DNA of 44,528 nt. Source: Planctomycetota bacterium (lineage in GTDB: Bacteria; Planctomycetota; Planctomycetia; Gemmatales; Gemmataceae). Under the pieces are notes generated by a model. That model was not told the DNA's origin and ran no database searches. It saw only the letters and a program-made list of their open reading frames with translations. Of this stretch, positions 34,454 through 43,452 are shown in pieces. The stretch lies in the NCBI GenBank assembly GCA_003669555.1, contig QWOS01000040.1, forward strand, positions 1 through 44,528, given 5' to 3'. How positions within the stretch are numbered: the stretch's first letter is position 1; every line of letters starts with the position of its first letter. Position numbers and translations under genes: made by a program.

Positions 34454-35311
34454 CTACCCCTCCAGGCTACCCAAAAACGACCACAGCGCCCGGAGGGTGC
34501 TTTCAGTGGCGGCTCCATGGATCTGGTGGCCTACCCCAACCAGGTCGAGGCGGGTCAGGTCTGCTACTGGGCCAAAGAGCAGATCGGTTTCGCCTGGGGG
34601 CATCATGCCGCCAAAGGCTGGATCCCCCCGCAGCAACAGCACCGGGCAAAGCACCTGCCGCAAGGCGGGCCCCAGATGGATCCCCTCCAGCCAGTCGGGA
34701 GTGAGGGCTGCCAGGGCGATATTGGGATCGATCCGCTTCAGGCATGCTGCCATGAATCGCAGGCTGGGGGCGTCCCGCATTTGCCCCAGCAGCCGAAGTT
34801 TGCCGGCAGGATCGAGAATTTCCAGGCTTGCCAGGCGGGAAGCCAGCCTGGCAACCGGCTCGGTAGAGCCTCCCAGTTGTTGATAGGCGCGAAAAATCTG
34901 GCCATAACCGGTGGCATCGACCTGGTGCAAAAAACCCGGGGTGGGCGGATCTTCCAGGACCAGGGCGGCAACCCGTTCGGGGGCGCGGCTAGCCACTTCA
35001 ATAGCCACCAGGGCTCCCAGGGAATGGCCCATCAGCACGACGGGATGGTGCGCCAAAAGCGGCAAGAGGGCCAGGAGATCCTCGGCGTAATCGCGTACCT
35101 GATACCGCCCGGCCCGGTCGCTGTGACCATGGCCACGCCAATCCAGCAATAAAGGGTGGATGCTCCCTCCCAGTGAGGCGATCAGTGGGTTCCAGTCAGA
35201 TCCACGCCTAGCCAAACCGTGCAAAAAAACCACCGTCTGCCCCTGACAGGCCCCTTCCAGAACCGCCAGGCAGGGCCGGCCAGGAATATGCAAGCGTCTC
35301 TCCGTCAGCAT
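34454..35311 (-). CDS. Alpha/beta hydrolase
   Basis: The 285-residue cytoplasmic protein is a small alpha/beta hydrolase. The oxyanion-hole motif is 'VVFLHGLARRG', followed by 'LLLDWRGHGHSDRAG'. The nucleophile elbow is 'VVLMGHSLGA' with Ser97, the acid is probably Asp in 'LLLRGDPAFGG' and the base His in 'LVGVGHQIHG'. The pattern resembles esterases and C-C bond hydrolases with a helical cap between strands 6 and 7. ATG 35311 has GGAG seven bases upstream; a GTG directly precedes it. It stands alone, divergent from the giant surface protein, and the substrate cannot be predicted. Confidence 0.85.
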   Translation of the reverse strand: MLTERRLHIPGRPCLAVLEGACQGQTVVFLHGLARRGSDWNPLIASLGGSIHPLLLDWRGHGHSDRAGRYQVRDYAEDLLALLPLLAHHPVVLMGHSLGALVAIEVASRAPERVAALVLEDPPTPGFLHQVDATGYGQIFRAYQQLGGSTEPVARLASRLASLEILDPAGKLRLLGQMRDAPSLRFMAACLKRIDPNIALAALTPDWLEGIHLGPALRQVLCPVLLLRGDPAFGGMMPPGETDLLFGPVADLTRLDLVGVGHQIHGAATESTLRALWSFLGSLEG

Positions 35312-35664
35312 CACCCATCTCCTTATCCCATCAATCCCAGATGCAATCTGAAGAAATCATGAGAACAATAGTTTGTTTCCCATCGAACCTTCCAGGTCGT
35401 AGAATCGTCTTAACTGTCGAGACAAACAGGGACAAGCACCCGGACATCACTTGTTGGCGCAGCAGGTCCTGATCATGGTAACGATCAGAACAGCTTTGCG
35501 GGCACGGGATTCAAGTTGCACCCTGCGTTTGGTCATCCAGGTTCTAGGTATGTGGCTGGTTGCGACGATTCCTTGCGATGAGTATCGTCAGGGACCGCCT
35601 TCCCGGCCTTCTGTGGGAAGCAAAGACAATCCCGCCAGTGACTGGCGCAACGCCGAGGTTGATC
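35312..35664. other. Divergent intergenic region upstream of the giant surface protein
   Basis: No supported gene lies here, though the plus-strand frame of the giant protein is open back to 35560. One perfect dyad, CTGATC-N8-GATCAG, spans 35469-35488 and could be an operator or a small hairpin in the leader. Nothing else is convincing. Confidence 0.4.
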
Positions 35665-38600
35665 ATGGCGCAGAAAAAGAGCGGCTGGAATCCGATGACC
35701 TGGTTTGGTGGAGGCACAGCCCGCAAGGTGGACCACCGTCGCACCCTGGCCCTGGAGGCCCTGGAAAGCCGCGAGGTCCCCGCTACCATCGTGGTGACGA
35801 ACCTGCTTGACAGCACCAACCCCACGGTGCCCCTGACCGGGTCGCTACGGGAGGCTGTGACGCGTTTGGCGGTTTCTGGCGATGAAATCCGTTTTGCTGA
35901 TAGCCTGTTCCCGGAGGGGGAAGGCCCAAAAACCCTGGTCCTTAACGGGGCGGTAGGGGCTCTACAGGTCAATGTGAACAATATCTCCATCATTGGGCCC
36001 GGACGCTTCACCACTGGCAACAACGACTACAAGCTAATTCTCGAATCCGATATTGGTTTCGCAACCGTAAAAACAACCACCGCTGGCTTCAGTGGCGGCA
36101 TCAATTACAAAGTGGGCGACTATCTCGACCAGGGATCCACCCAGTTCACAGGCGGAGCCCGCTTCCAGGTGCAGGCCATTGGCCTGACCGGCAACATCAC
36201 CCAGGTCAGCGTGGTCAACCCGGGTGCCAACAGCCTCTTCACGGGTACGCTTTCCAGCACTGGCACTGGGTCCTCATTCCTGACAAAAATTGGTAATAGC
36301 GTTGGCAGTGGAGCTATTTTTGTCAGCCCTTCCAAGGGATTGGCCAGCAACATCGTTTTCTCGCAACTGATCGACTCAGCCCCACGCAACCTGACGATTT
36401 CCGGCATCCACTTCGGTGATGCCAAATCCGTTTCCATTGAGCAGAATCTGGGCAGCCTGATTGTTAACAATTGCCTTTTCGACAACAGTGCCAGTTCTTT
36501 CATTTCTTCCGCCGGTGGATCGGGCTCCCTCACCATCAGCAACTCTGCTTTTGATGGGGCCAGTGTCCAGGTTGCCTACGGCGGGTCCGGACCTTTGACG
36601 ATCAATACTTCCACCTTCACCGGGGCTTCGGCCTTGGGTGCAGGTTTGGCCATCAGTGGTGGCGGATCGGCTTTGGTCATCAATTCCTCGGCCTTCCATG
36701 ATGGTGAGAACGGTGTAAAAACCAGTGCCAGTTCAGCCACCATCACCAACACCTATTTCACCAGCATCCCCAATGGCGCCCTGACGCTGAATGGCACCAA
36801 TACCAAGATTACCAATGGCTATTTTGCCGATAACGAGCGCCCGGGCGGTATCTACATCAATCCCTCCTCGTATTCCAGCGGCAAAAATGCCAACCGCGGT
36901 GGCGCAGCCATTTTTGCCTATGGGGGTGCCAATCTGGATATCAGCAAATCGCTCTTTCTCCGCAATGTGGTGGATGGCATCCAGACTTACAACTGCGGCG
37001 GTGGCGCGATTTTCAATTACAGCGGCACCCTGAAGATTGATCAGAGCGGGTTCACTGAAAACTCGGTGGCCATCACTGGTTATCCGCTTTTGGATCCACC
37101 TGACAACGCCACCGATTTTGTTGAGAACCCGGAAATGATGCCGTCTGCCGCCAATTCGGGCGGCGGTGCCCTCTACTCTGGCGGATCAACCACCATCACC
37201 AACAGTTACTTCAACAAGAACTCGCTCACCAGCTCGGTCGATTACTGGACCTACACCAAGATGCCAGATAACCCTCCCCCTCCCGATTCGAAACCGCAAT
37301 ACAGCGGCGGCGGGGCCATGTACCTCACCAGCAATAATGCCCAAACAGTTACCACCGTGGTCAGCAACACCACGGTGACAGAAAACACGGTGACCCAGGT
37401 TTCCCCGATACCCAACCCCTATGTGGGGGCTGTGGTGGTATCAATCGCCTCCGCCGATTTTGACCAGGATGGTGCTGGTGATCTGGCCGTGGCCAGTGCC
37501 CTCGATACTTTGAACATCCAGATCCGAACCGGCTCCGGGTTTGGCACATTCGCCACTACGCCCGAATTCATTCTTTCGGGTGGAGGTGCCATCACTTCCA
37601 TGACCACCAGTGATTTCAACGGGGATGGCTTCCCGGATTTGGCCGTCGCAAACAACACCACCACCAACAACCTGGCTATTTTCATGAACAAGGGCCTGGT
37701 TGGAGGGGTCTGGGGCGGCTTCAATAATCCTGTCAATTACACATTTGGCCGTAGCACCCGAGCCATTGTCTCTGGCGACATGAACGGCGATGGGATTGCA
37801 GATCTGGTACTGGGCAATCGCACCACAACGGGAAATATTGTTTTTGGCTTGAATAACGGGAAAGGCATCTTCACACCCACCAGCTACAGCGTTGGCACCA
37901 ATACCAACTGTGTTGCCATCGGCGATCTCAACAATGATGGCAAGCTTGACATTTTGGCCGGCTTGAATGCTACCACGAAAAATGCTGTCACCCTGTACAA
38001 TCAGGGCGCCGGCAAATTCAATGCGGGTCCCGTGATCACTATCGGTGCCGCCGCCCTCACGGCTGTGGGTATAGGAAAATTCTACAATGCTGGTTCTCCG
38101 CTGGAATTTGCGGATATCGCCGCTACCAATGCCGGAACAGCCGACAATTTCTATATCTTTGATGGTACGGATGGAGTGGCTTTCACCGAGAAACAAAAAA
38201 CCACTATCGGCAGTCTGGCCAACGGACTCGTGGTCGCCAACCTCGACAACCTGAATGGCGACGATGTGGCCATTTCGCAACTGAACGATGCCGACAACAC
38301 CCAGATTGGCCTCTCCGATGCCGCTGGCGTTGTCACCTTCGCCACCTACACCGCGGGCACCAAGCCTTCCTGTATCACCCCGGTCAAGTTCCTCACTACT
38401 TCCAATACCATCAACCTGGGTCTGGGCGATTACAGCATCACCAGCAATATCCAGGTGGGCCGCAACAATGGGTTTGGTGGCTTCAGTTTCAATACTGGTG
38501 GCAAAGTGGGCGTCACATCCCAGGGTGCTGGTCTAAACGGTGGCGCGATGATCATCGCCGCGGGCGTTGACCCAGCCCAGCCCAATGCCACCCAGGAACG

Positions 38601-41600
38601 CGCCTTCACTGGCACCACCAATGCGCAGCTCATCAATGTCAGCATCACCAACAATACCTTCACCAACCCGTTCCTCCTCACCGGCAAGGTGGTACTGGAT
38701 TCCAACGCGCGTACTGTGGGTTATAGTGGGGGAAGCTGGGCCAATTTAACCGACACAGGCGGTGTTTTCAACAACACCGGGTCCGGTTCCTCTATAACGG
38801 TTCTTAATTCAATCCTGAACCGGAACATTGGCCTGAGTTATGTCGGCCCCTTAGGATTCACGGGTATTGCCAGTGTTGAATATAGCAACACCGGGTCCCG
38901 CTTTGCCGCAGGTAGCCCGGGCTCATTCAGCTCCGTTGGCCATAACCTTTACAATGATGACTATGGATTCAGCGGACCAGCCTCAGGCGACCTGACCGGC
39001 TCCGATTCTGCCCCTATTTTCGATGTTTATGGCTTGCAGGACAATCTCGGCCCGGTGATCGGCCTGACCACCGCTCAGCCCGTGACCACTCTGCCCGACC
39101 AGGGTCAGGGTAATGTGCTCACCATCGCCCTGGACCGCCTCAGCCCGTGCCGCGATTCGGGCGACAATTCGGTTTACACCTCTGGCCTGTTGCCTACCGA
39201 TGCCCGCGGCGTCAAGCGCCTTATCAACCTCGCAGTGGACATGGGTGCCTACGAAGTGCAGTTCGCCACCCAAACCACCATTGTTAATCCCACCCTGAAC
39301 CCGGCCGTGCCACCTGCCTATGTGAACCCTTATCTGACCGCCACCTACGGCGTGCCCCTCACCATCACCGCCAAAACCCAGTGGAACGATAACAAGATCC
39401 CCAATGCGCTGATTTCAGGGACAGTCAGCCTGGTGAATGCCGACAACCAGTCGATTGTTTACGCCACCGGCATCCTTGTGCCCATCAGCACCACCGATCT
39501 CCGGGCTGGCGCTTTGGCCACCCTCACGGTCAATACCAATAATCTGAACCTGCTTCCTTCCGGTAAAAACAATTATATCGCCTTGTATTCTGGTGACCCC
39601 AGCTACGCCATCAGCCAGACCAACACCTTCACGATCGATGTGGGTGCGCAGGCCACCACCACCACGCTGAACCTTGGCAACCCTGATGTGCAGGCCCCCA
39701 GTACAGATGTGGAGTTCACCGGCCAGGTCAATTACGCACCTTCCACCCAGATCCCTACTGGTTCTGTCACTTTGGAGAAATCGGTAGCCGGGTCTGGAAC
39801 CTGGAGCACACTGGCCTCAACAATTCCGCTCGATGCCACCGGTGCTTTCAGCGCGGTCACCCAGTTCACCGCCCTGGGTGATTATGATGTGCGAGCCGTC
39901 TACACCACTGACAATGCCACCCATTTCAACAGCTCCACTTCCAACTCTGTGCTCGAGCAGATTGGCTACATTCCCACGGTGACACTGACGCCGTTCCCGG
40001 CTCCTGCCCAGCGCGGGGATGATGTCACATTCACGGCTGTGGTGAACTATGCCGTCGCCAGCGGTGTCCCCACTGGAACAGTCTCTTTCGTCACCAGTGA
40101 TGGTACCTTGATCGGCACCGTGACCCCACCTGCACCAAGCCCGGCAGGTACCCTGACCTACACCGTCACACTCGATCCCCTCATGCTGCCCCTGGGCGAG
40201 AATTCCATCATCGCACAGTACAATCGTAATGGTGGCAATTATGTGAGTGAGACCTCGAAGGATGAGCCCCTCGTTATCACCGGGGTTCAGACCACGACAA
40301 CGCTCAGTGCTGTCCCCACAACGGGAATCTATGGAAGCCCGGTGGTTTTCACCGCCACCATCACCCCGACCGGCGGCCCAGCTTATGCGGGGGGCTTTTT
40401 AGAATTTTACGCTGGCGCCACCCTGTTGCAATCGCTCCCTGTGCCACTGGATTCAAACGGCTGGCCGGTGCCCGTTTCTTACACCACCTACGGACTTAAC
40501 GCTGGCACCCTGAGCGTGACGGCCTTGTATACGGGTGATACCGCCAATTATCTTGGTTCCACCTCCAATGCGGTAGAGGTAACTATCAACCCGGCGACCA
40601 CGACACTGAGCCTCGACGGCAAACCGGTGCGGATCGAAGTGGGCCACCCCATCACCCTCACTGCTTCGCTGACCAACTCGGCCCAGGAACCCACCGCTCA
40701 GCCTGGGGGAGCAGTCACCTTTTATGCCAACGGCTTGCCTATTGGCACACCCGTCAACCTCAGTAACAACACCGCTGTCCTGGAATACACTCCCACCCAG
40801 ACGGGTACCATCCATTTTGAGGCGAGATATCCGGGCAATCTCAATTACACCGCTTCCAGTGCCACTACCGAGGCGGCTGCTTTCCAGGCAGTCAACCAGC
40901 CCTTCTATATGGTGGCTCCACAGCAAGGTTCCATCATCCAGATGTTTGACCGGTTCACCAACGAACAACGCACGGTGATCCAGCCCTTTGGGCCGGGTTA
41001 CACTGCCGGCTTCACGGTGGCCCGGGGCGATATCAACAACGATGGCACTATTGACTTTATCTACGCCGCCCGTGTGGGTGGCCAGGTGCAGGCCTTTGAT
41101 GGTCTGACTTTCAACCCGCTGGGTTCCTGCTTCCCGTTTGGTCCCGGGTTCTCCCTGCCACTCAGCCTGGCGGTGGGTGACATCAATGGCGATGGCTTTG
41201 GAGACATTGTCGCAGCTCCAGGTGCTACTGGAATGCCTCCCCATGTGGTGGCGATCAGCGGCGGTGATTTCACCACCACCCTGTTCAGCCGTTATGCCTA
41301 TGCCGAACAGTTCCTGGGCGGTGTCAGCGTGGGAGTGGGCGAGGTGAACGGAGACGGTTTCAAGGATATCGTCACTTCCCCCCTCCTGGGTGCAGCGCCC
41401 CATATCGTCACCTTCAATGGCCTGACCGGGGCCGTTATGCAAAGCTACTATGCCTATTCCCCAATCTATGTCGGCGGGGTTTCTTTGGCGGTCGATGACC
41501 TGGATGGCGATGGCTACTGCGAAATCATCACCGGGGCCATGGCAGCGGCGCCCCATGTGGTGGTGGTCGATTCTCGTACCCAGTCGGTGAAAGCCAGCTT

Positions 41601-41835
41601 CTATGCGTACGATCCGCAGTTTGGGGGCGGGGTGCGCGTCACCACCATCCAGGATATCAACAATGATGGTATCAACGATATCATCACCGGCCCTGGACCC
41701 GGTGCTGGGCCCAACATTGTCCGGTTCGATGGCGCCAAGGCACTCCGGGGTATCCCTGCGGTAATCGACAGCTTCTTTGCTTACGGAATGGGGGATCCTT
41801 CGATCAATTACCTGGGGGGCGTTAATGTTGGCTGA
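35665..41835 (+). CDS. Giant secreted surface protein with beta-helix, FG-GAP and Ig-like repeats
   Basis: The 2,056-residue protein has the planctomycete N-terminal motif 'LALEALESREVPAT' (residues 28-41), leading into a CSLREA-like segment ('TNLLDSTNPTVPLTGSLREA'). Residues about 65-590 are Ser/Thr/Asn-rich repeats of the right-handed beta-helix type. Residues about 590-960 hold FG-GAP/VCBS repeats with calcium-type motifs (DFDQDGAGD, DFNGDGFPD, DMNGDGIAD, DLNNDGKLD). A further helix region ends in 'DARGVKRLINLAVDMGAYEV' (about 1175-1195), the choice-of-anchor Q pattern. Five Ig-like repeats follow (about 1205-1740), then a second FG-GAP block (DINNDGTID, DINGDGFGD, EVNGDGFKD, DLDGDGYCE, DINNDGIND) to the end. 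ATG 35665 has GAGG six bases upstream. It is probably a cell-surface adhesin or matrix protein. No enzyme motif is seen. Confidence 0.88.
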   Translation: MAQKKSGWNPMTWFGGGTARKVDHRRTLALEALESREVPATIVVTNLLDSTNPTVPLTGSLREAVTRLAVSGDEIRFADSLFPEGEGPKTLVLNGAVGALQVNVNNISIIGPGRFTTGNNDYKLILESDIGFATVKTTTAGFSGGINYKVGDYLDQGSTQFTGGARFQVQAIGLTGNITQVSVVNPGANSLFTGTLSSTGTGSSFLTKIGNSVGSGAIFVSPSKGLASNIVFSQLIDSAPRNLTISGIHFGDAKSVSIEQNLGSLIVNNCLFDNSASSFISSAGGSGSLTISNSAFDGASVQVAYGGSGPLTINTSTFTGASALGAGLAISGGGSALVINSSAFHDGENGVKTSASSATITNTYFTSIPNGALTLNGTNTKITNGYFADNERPGGIYINPSSYSSGKNANRGGAAIFAYGGANLDISKSLFLRNVVDGIQTYNCGGGAIFNYSGTLKIDQSGFTENSVAITGYPLLDPPDNATDFVENPEMMPSAANSGGGALYSGGSTTITNSYFNKNSLTSSVDYWTYTKMPDNPPPPDSKPQYSGGGAMYLTSNNAQTVTTVVSNTTVTENTVTQVSPIPNPYVGAVVVSIASADFDQDGAGDLAVASALDTLNIQIRTGSGFGTFATTPEFILSGGGAITSMTTSDFNGDGFPDLAVANNTTTNNLAIFMNKGLVGGVWGGFNNPVNYTFGRSTRAIVSGDMNGDGIADLVLGNRTTTGNIVFGLNNGKGIFTPTSYSVGTNTNCVAIGDLNNDGKLDILAGLNATTKNAVTLYNQGAGKFNAGPVITIGAAALTAVGIGKFYNAGSPLEFADIAATNAGTADNFYIFDGTDGVAFTEKQKTTIGSLANGLVVANLDNLNGDDVAISQLNDADNTQIGLSDAAGVVTFATYTAGTKPSCITPVKFLTTSNTINLGLGDYSITSNIQVGRNNGFGGFSFNTGGKVGVTSQGAGLNGGAMIIAAGVDPAQPNATQERAFTGTTNAQLINVSITNNTFTNPFLLTGKVVLDSNARTVGYSGGSWANLTDTGGVFNNTGSGSSITVLNSILNRNIGLSYVGPLGFTGIASVEYSNTGSRFAAGSPGSFSSVGHNLYNDDYGFSGPASGDLTGSDSAPIFDVYGLQDNLGPVIGLTTAQPVTTLPDQGQGNVLTIALDRLSPCRDSGDNSVYTSGLLPTDARGVKRLINLAVDMGAYEVQFATQTTIVNPTLNPAVPPAYVNPYLTATYGVPLTITAKTQWNDNKIPNALISGTVSLVNADNQSIVYATGILVPISTTDLRAGALATLTVNTNNLNLLPSGKNNYIALYSGDPSYAISQTNTFTIDVGAQATTTTLNLGNPDVQAPSTDVEFTGQVNYAPSTQIPTGSVTLEKSVAGSGTWSTLASTIPLDATGAFSAVTQFTALGDYDVRAVYTTDNATHFNSSTSNSVLEQIGYIPTVTLTPFPAPAQRGDDVTFTAVVNYAVASGVPTGTVSFVTSDGTLIGTVTPPAPSPAGTLTYTVTLDPLMLPLGENSIIAQYNRNGGNYVSETSKDEPLVITGVQTTTTLSAVPTTGIYGSPVVFTATITPTGGPAYAGGFLEFYAGATLLQSLPVPLDSNGWPVPVSYTTYGLNAGTLSVTALYTGDTANYLGSTSNAVEVTINPATTTLSLDGKPVRIEVGHPITLTASLTNSAQEPTAQPGGAVTFYANGLPIGTPVNLSNNTAVLEYTPTQTGTIHFEARYPGNLNYTASSATTEAAAFQAVNQPFYMVAPQQGSIIQMFDRFTNEQRTVIQPFGPGYTAGFTVARGDINNDGTIDFIYAARVGGQVQAFDGLTFNPLGSCFPFGPGFSLPLSLAVGDINGDGFGDIVAAPGATGMPPHVVAISGGDFTTTLFSRYAYAEQFLGGVSVGVGEVNGDGFKDIVTSPLLGAAPHIVTFNGLTGAVMQSYYAYSPIYVGGVSLAVDDLDGDGYCEIITGAMAAAPHVVVVDSRTQSVKASFYAYDPQFGGGVRVTTIQDINNDGINDIITGPGPGAGPNIVRFDGAKALRGIPAVIDSFFAYGMGDPSINYLGGVNVG

Positions 41836-41870
41836 TCGCCAGCCACGCTGATCCCTCCGTTCATTCACCG

Positions 41871-41903
41871 CGCCGGCCTGGAATTCCCAGGCCGGCGTTT
41901 TTT
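41871..41903 (+). terminator. Rho-independent terminator after the giant surface protein
   Basis: A perfect 11-bp GC-rich stem, CGCCGGCCTGG (41871-41881) with CCAGGCCGGCG (41887-41897) around AATTC, is followed by six T. It stands 35 bases after the stop codon and isolates dps from upstream transcription. Confidence 0.92.
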
Positions 41904-41952
41904 ATTGCCGAAAACTCTATAAAACCAAGTTCTTTCCCAACTGGAGCCTGCC

Positions 41953-42441
41953 ATGACCCGTGCCTTACAAACTACCCTGAACGGCATGGAACAAAGCGTG
42001 CGCGCTCGCAGTGTGGTGCTGCTCGAACGGGTACTGGTTGACTCGCTCGACCTGGCCAGCCAGGTACGCACCTGCCACTGGGTACTCCGCAGGCCATCCT
42101 TCCTGAGCCTGCACGAACACCTCGACAAGCTGGATGACACCCTGCGCGACGCCGCCGACGAAGTGGCTGAGCGGGTGACAGCCTTGGGTGGCCAGCCCTG
42201 GGGAACCAGCCGGACCGTGGCCAAAGGCAGCCGCATGACAGAACTGCCAGAAATTTTTGCTCAGGCCGATGTGCTCAAAGCTATGGCTGAGAGGCTAGCC
42301 CTTTTGGGCAATGAAGTCCGCAGCGGCATTGATCAGGCCACCGGCATCAATGATGCTGTCACCGCGGATATCCTCACAGGCTTTTCTGCCACCCTCGACA
42401 AGGAGTTGTGGTTCATTGAGGCTTGGTCACACCCGGGCTGA
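41953..42441 (+). CDS. dps: Dps-family ferritin-like protein
   Basis: The 162-residue protein is a Dps-type mini-ferritin that oxidises and stores iron and protects DNA under stress. All intersubunit ferroxidase ligands are in register: His42 ('TCHWVLRRPSF'), His54 and Asp58 ('SLHEHLDKLDD'), Asp69 and Glu73 ('AADEVAERVTALGG'). The length is typical. It has an N-terminal tail of about 20 residues with few Lys, so DNA binding through the tail is uncertain. ATG 41953 has GGAG six bases upstream. It has its own transcription unit between two terminators. Confidence 0.93.
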   Translation: MTRALQTTLNGMEQSVRARSVVLLERVLVDSLDLASQVRTCHWVLRRPSFLSLHEHLDKLDDTLRDAADEVAERVTALGGQPWGTSRTVAKGSRMTELPEIFAQADVLKAMAERLALLGNEVRSGIDQATGINDAVTADILTGFSATLDKELWFIEAWSHPG

Positions 42442-42568
42442 ACCCCACTGCCAATTGCTGGCAACTGAATCCACCGGGTGGCGACGGTGGGTTGCAACCC
42501 GTCCCCCCCTGCTCTCGCTTCCTGTGGCTTATCCGCGCCAGGTGAGACCAGGTTTACTGAGTGGAAGA

Positions 42569-42609
42569 ATTCAGCCCGGTGCAGCCACCGGCGTCGCCCT
42601 GGGCTGAAT
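42569..42609. repeat. Nested inverted repeat, possible structured RNA
   Basis: ATTCAGCCC (42569-42577) pairs perfectly with GGGCTGAAT (42601-42609). Inside, CCGGTG-CAGC-CACCGG (42576-42591) forms a second perfect hairpin that can stack on the outer stem after giving up two shared C. There is no T run, so it is not a simple terminator. Confidence 0.5.
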
Positions 42610-42650
42610 GGCCAGAGCTATGCAGGACACGCCTCTGGATAGAATACCCT

Positions 42651-42683
42651 AAAACCCCAAGCCCCCGTAGGTTTGGGGTTTTT
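42651..42683 (+). terminator. Rho-independent terminator downstream of dps
   Basis: AAAACCCCAA (42651-42660) pairs with TTGGGGTTTT (42673-42682) around a 12-base loop and ends in a T run. The A-rich left arm could let it also act on the opposite strand. Confidence 0.75.
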
Positions 42684-42819
42684 GCTGCCCTTACCTTTTT
42701 TTCCAATTTTTTCCATTTTGGCTTGCCAAATTTTCGACATTTCCCGGTTTATGGTCTTAGGGAGATCCTCTCCCCCGAAACCCGTATCGCAGAAATTCTC
42801 TGAAAAAGGAGCACGCACT

Positions 42820-43362
42820 GTGCCAGTTATTAAACAAAATCCCCATCCAGAATCGGCAAAAAAAGCAAAATTCCCGATAATACTCCTGGTTGCCAGCACC
42901 TACTGGATCACCATCAGCGGCACCTGCCTCCTGGGCTTGCTGAACCAACTGACTCTCATCCTTACCGCTTTCTGCCAGTCCAGAAGCCTGGCTTACTATC
43001 TGGGCCCGACTGATGGGATCAAGAGCGTTGGTTTCAGCCAGATGCTGATCGAGTCACTCTTTGCTGCGGTGATCCTCTTTGCTGGTATACAAAGCATTCG
43101 TGGCCTAGCCAAAGGAATCCTTGGCTATGGTTTTGGCTCACTGTGCCTGGGCCTCTCCCTGATGCTCTACACCCTATTCAAAATGACTTCTGAAGAGTAT
43201 TCCGTCTGGGCCTCCAATATCCCACAGCACTTGTATAGTGCTCGCTATTCCGCATGGAGTTTCGGCCTGGTCACCACGGGCATGCTAACGCTGGGGTCGA
43301 GAGATGCCTATATGGCCTGGCGTGAGGAAAATCATGGCGAATTGCCCAACCGAAGGCGCTAA
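42820..43362 (+). CDS. Small membrane protein of unknown function
   Basis: I do not recognise this protein. From GTG 42820 it has 180 residues and about four transmembrane helices, the first beginning 'FPIILLVASTYWITISGTCL' and another 'LIESLFAAVILFAGIQSIRG'. The N-terminal tail is basic (KQNPHPESAKKAKF) and the C-terminus is charged (AWREENHGELPNRRR), both probably cytoplasmic. I chose the GTG because AAGGAG lies eight bases before it; an in-frame ATG at 42751 has no ribosome site, and the frame opens inside the dps terminator. It stands alone between a terminator and a convergent gene. Confidence 0.65.
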   Translation: MPVIKQNPHPESAKKAKFPIILLVASTYWITISGTCLLGLLNQLTLILTAFCQSRSLAYYLGPTDGIKSVGFSQMLIESLFAAVILFAGIQSIRGLAKGILGYGFGSLCLGLSLMLYTLFKMTSEEYSVWASNIPQHLYSARYSAWSFGLVTTGMLTLGSRDAYMAWREENHGELPNRRR

Positions 43363-43452
43363 ATACCACCTGTTGTGGCCATCTCTTGGGATGCACGGCT
43401 GGGCTTTCCTGCGATAAAAAGCAGGAAGGGTCAAACCCCCAAAAGCCAACCC

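Larger units (their letters stand above)
42442..42819. other. Intergenic region with nested inverted repeats downstream of dps
   Basis: This stretch contains no supported gene. It holds a nested palindrome (42569-42609), a T-tailed hairpin (42651-42683), and then the leader of the small membrane protein. The dps transcript probably ends at the second hairpin. Confidence 0.5.

Noticed and set aside
40453-41868. 471-codon open frame antisense to the giant surface protein
   Set aside because: It mirrors the regular codon pattern of the FG-GAP and Ig-like repeats. The sense strand shows recognisable repeats, and the antisense product has no family features.
43404-43429. Hairpin between the membrane protein and the PLP enzyme as a terminator
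   Set aside because: The stem (TTCCTGC/GCAGGAA) is short and no T run follows on either strand, so it is noted only as a weak fold.
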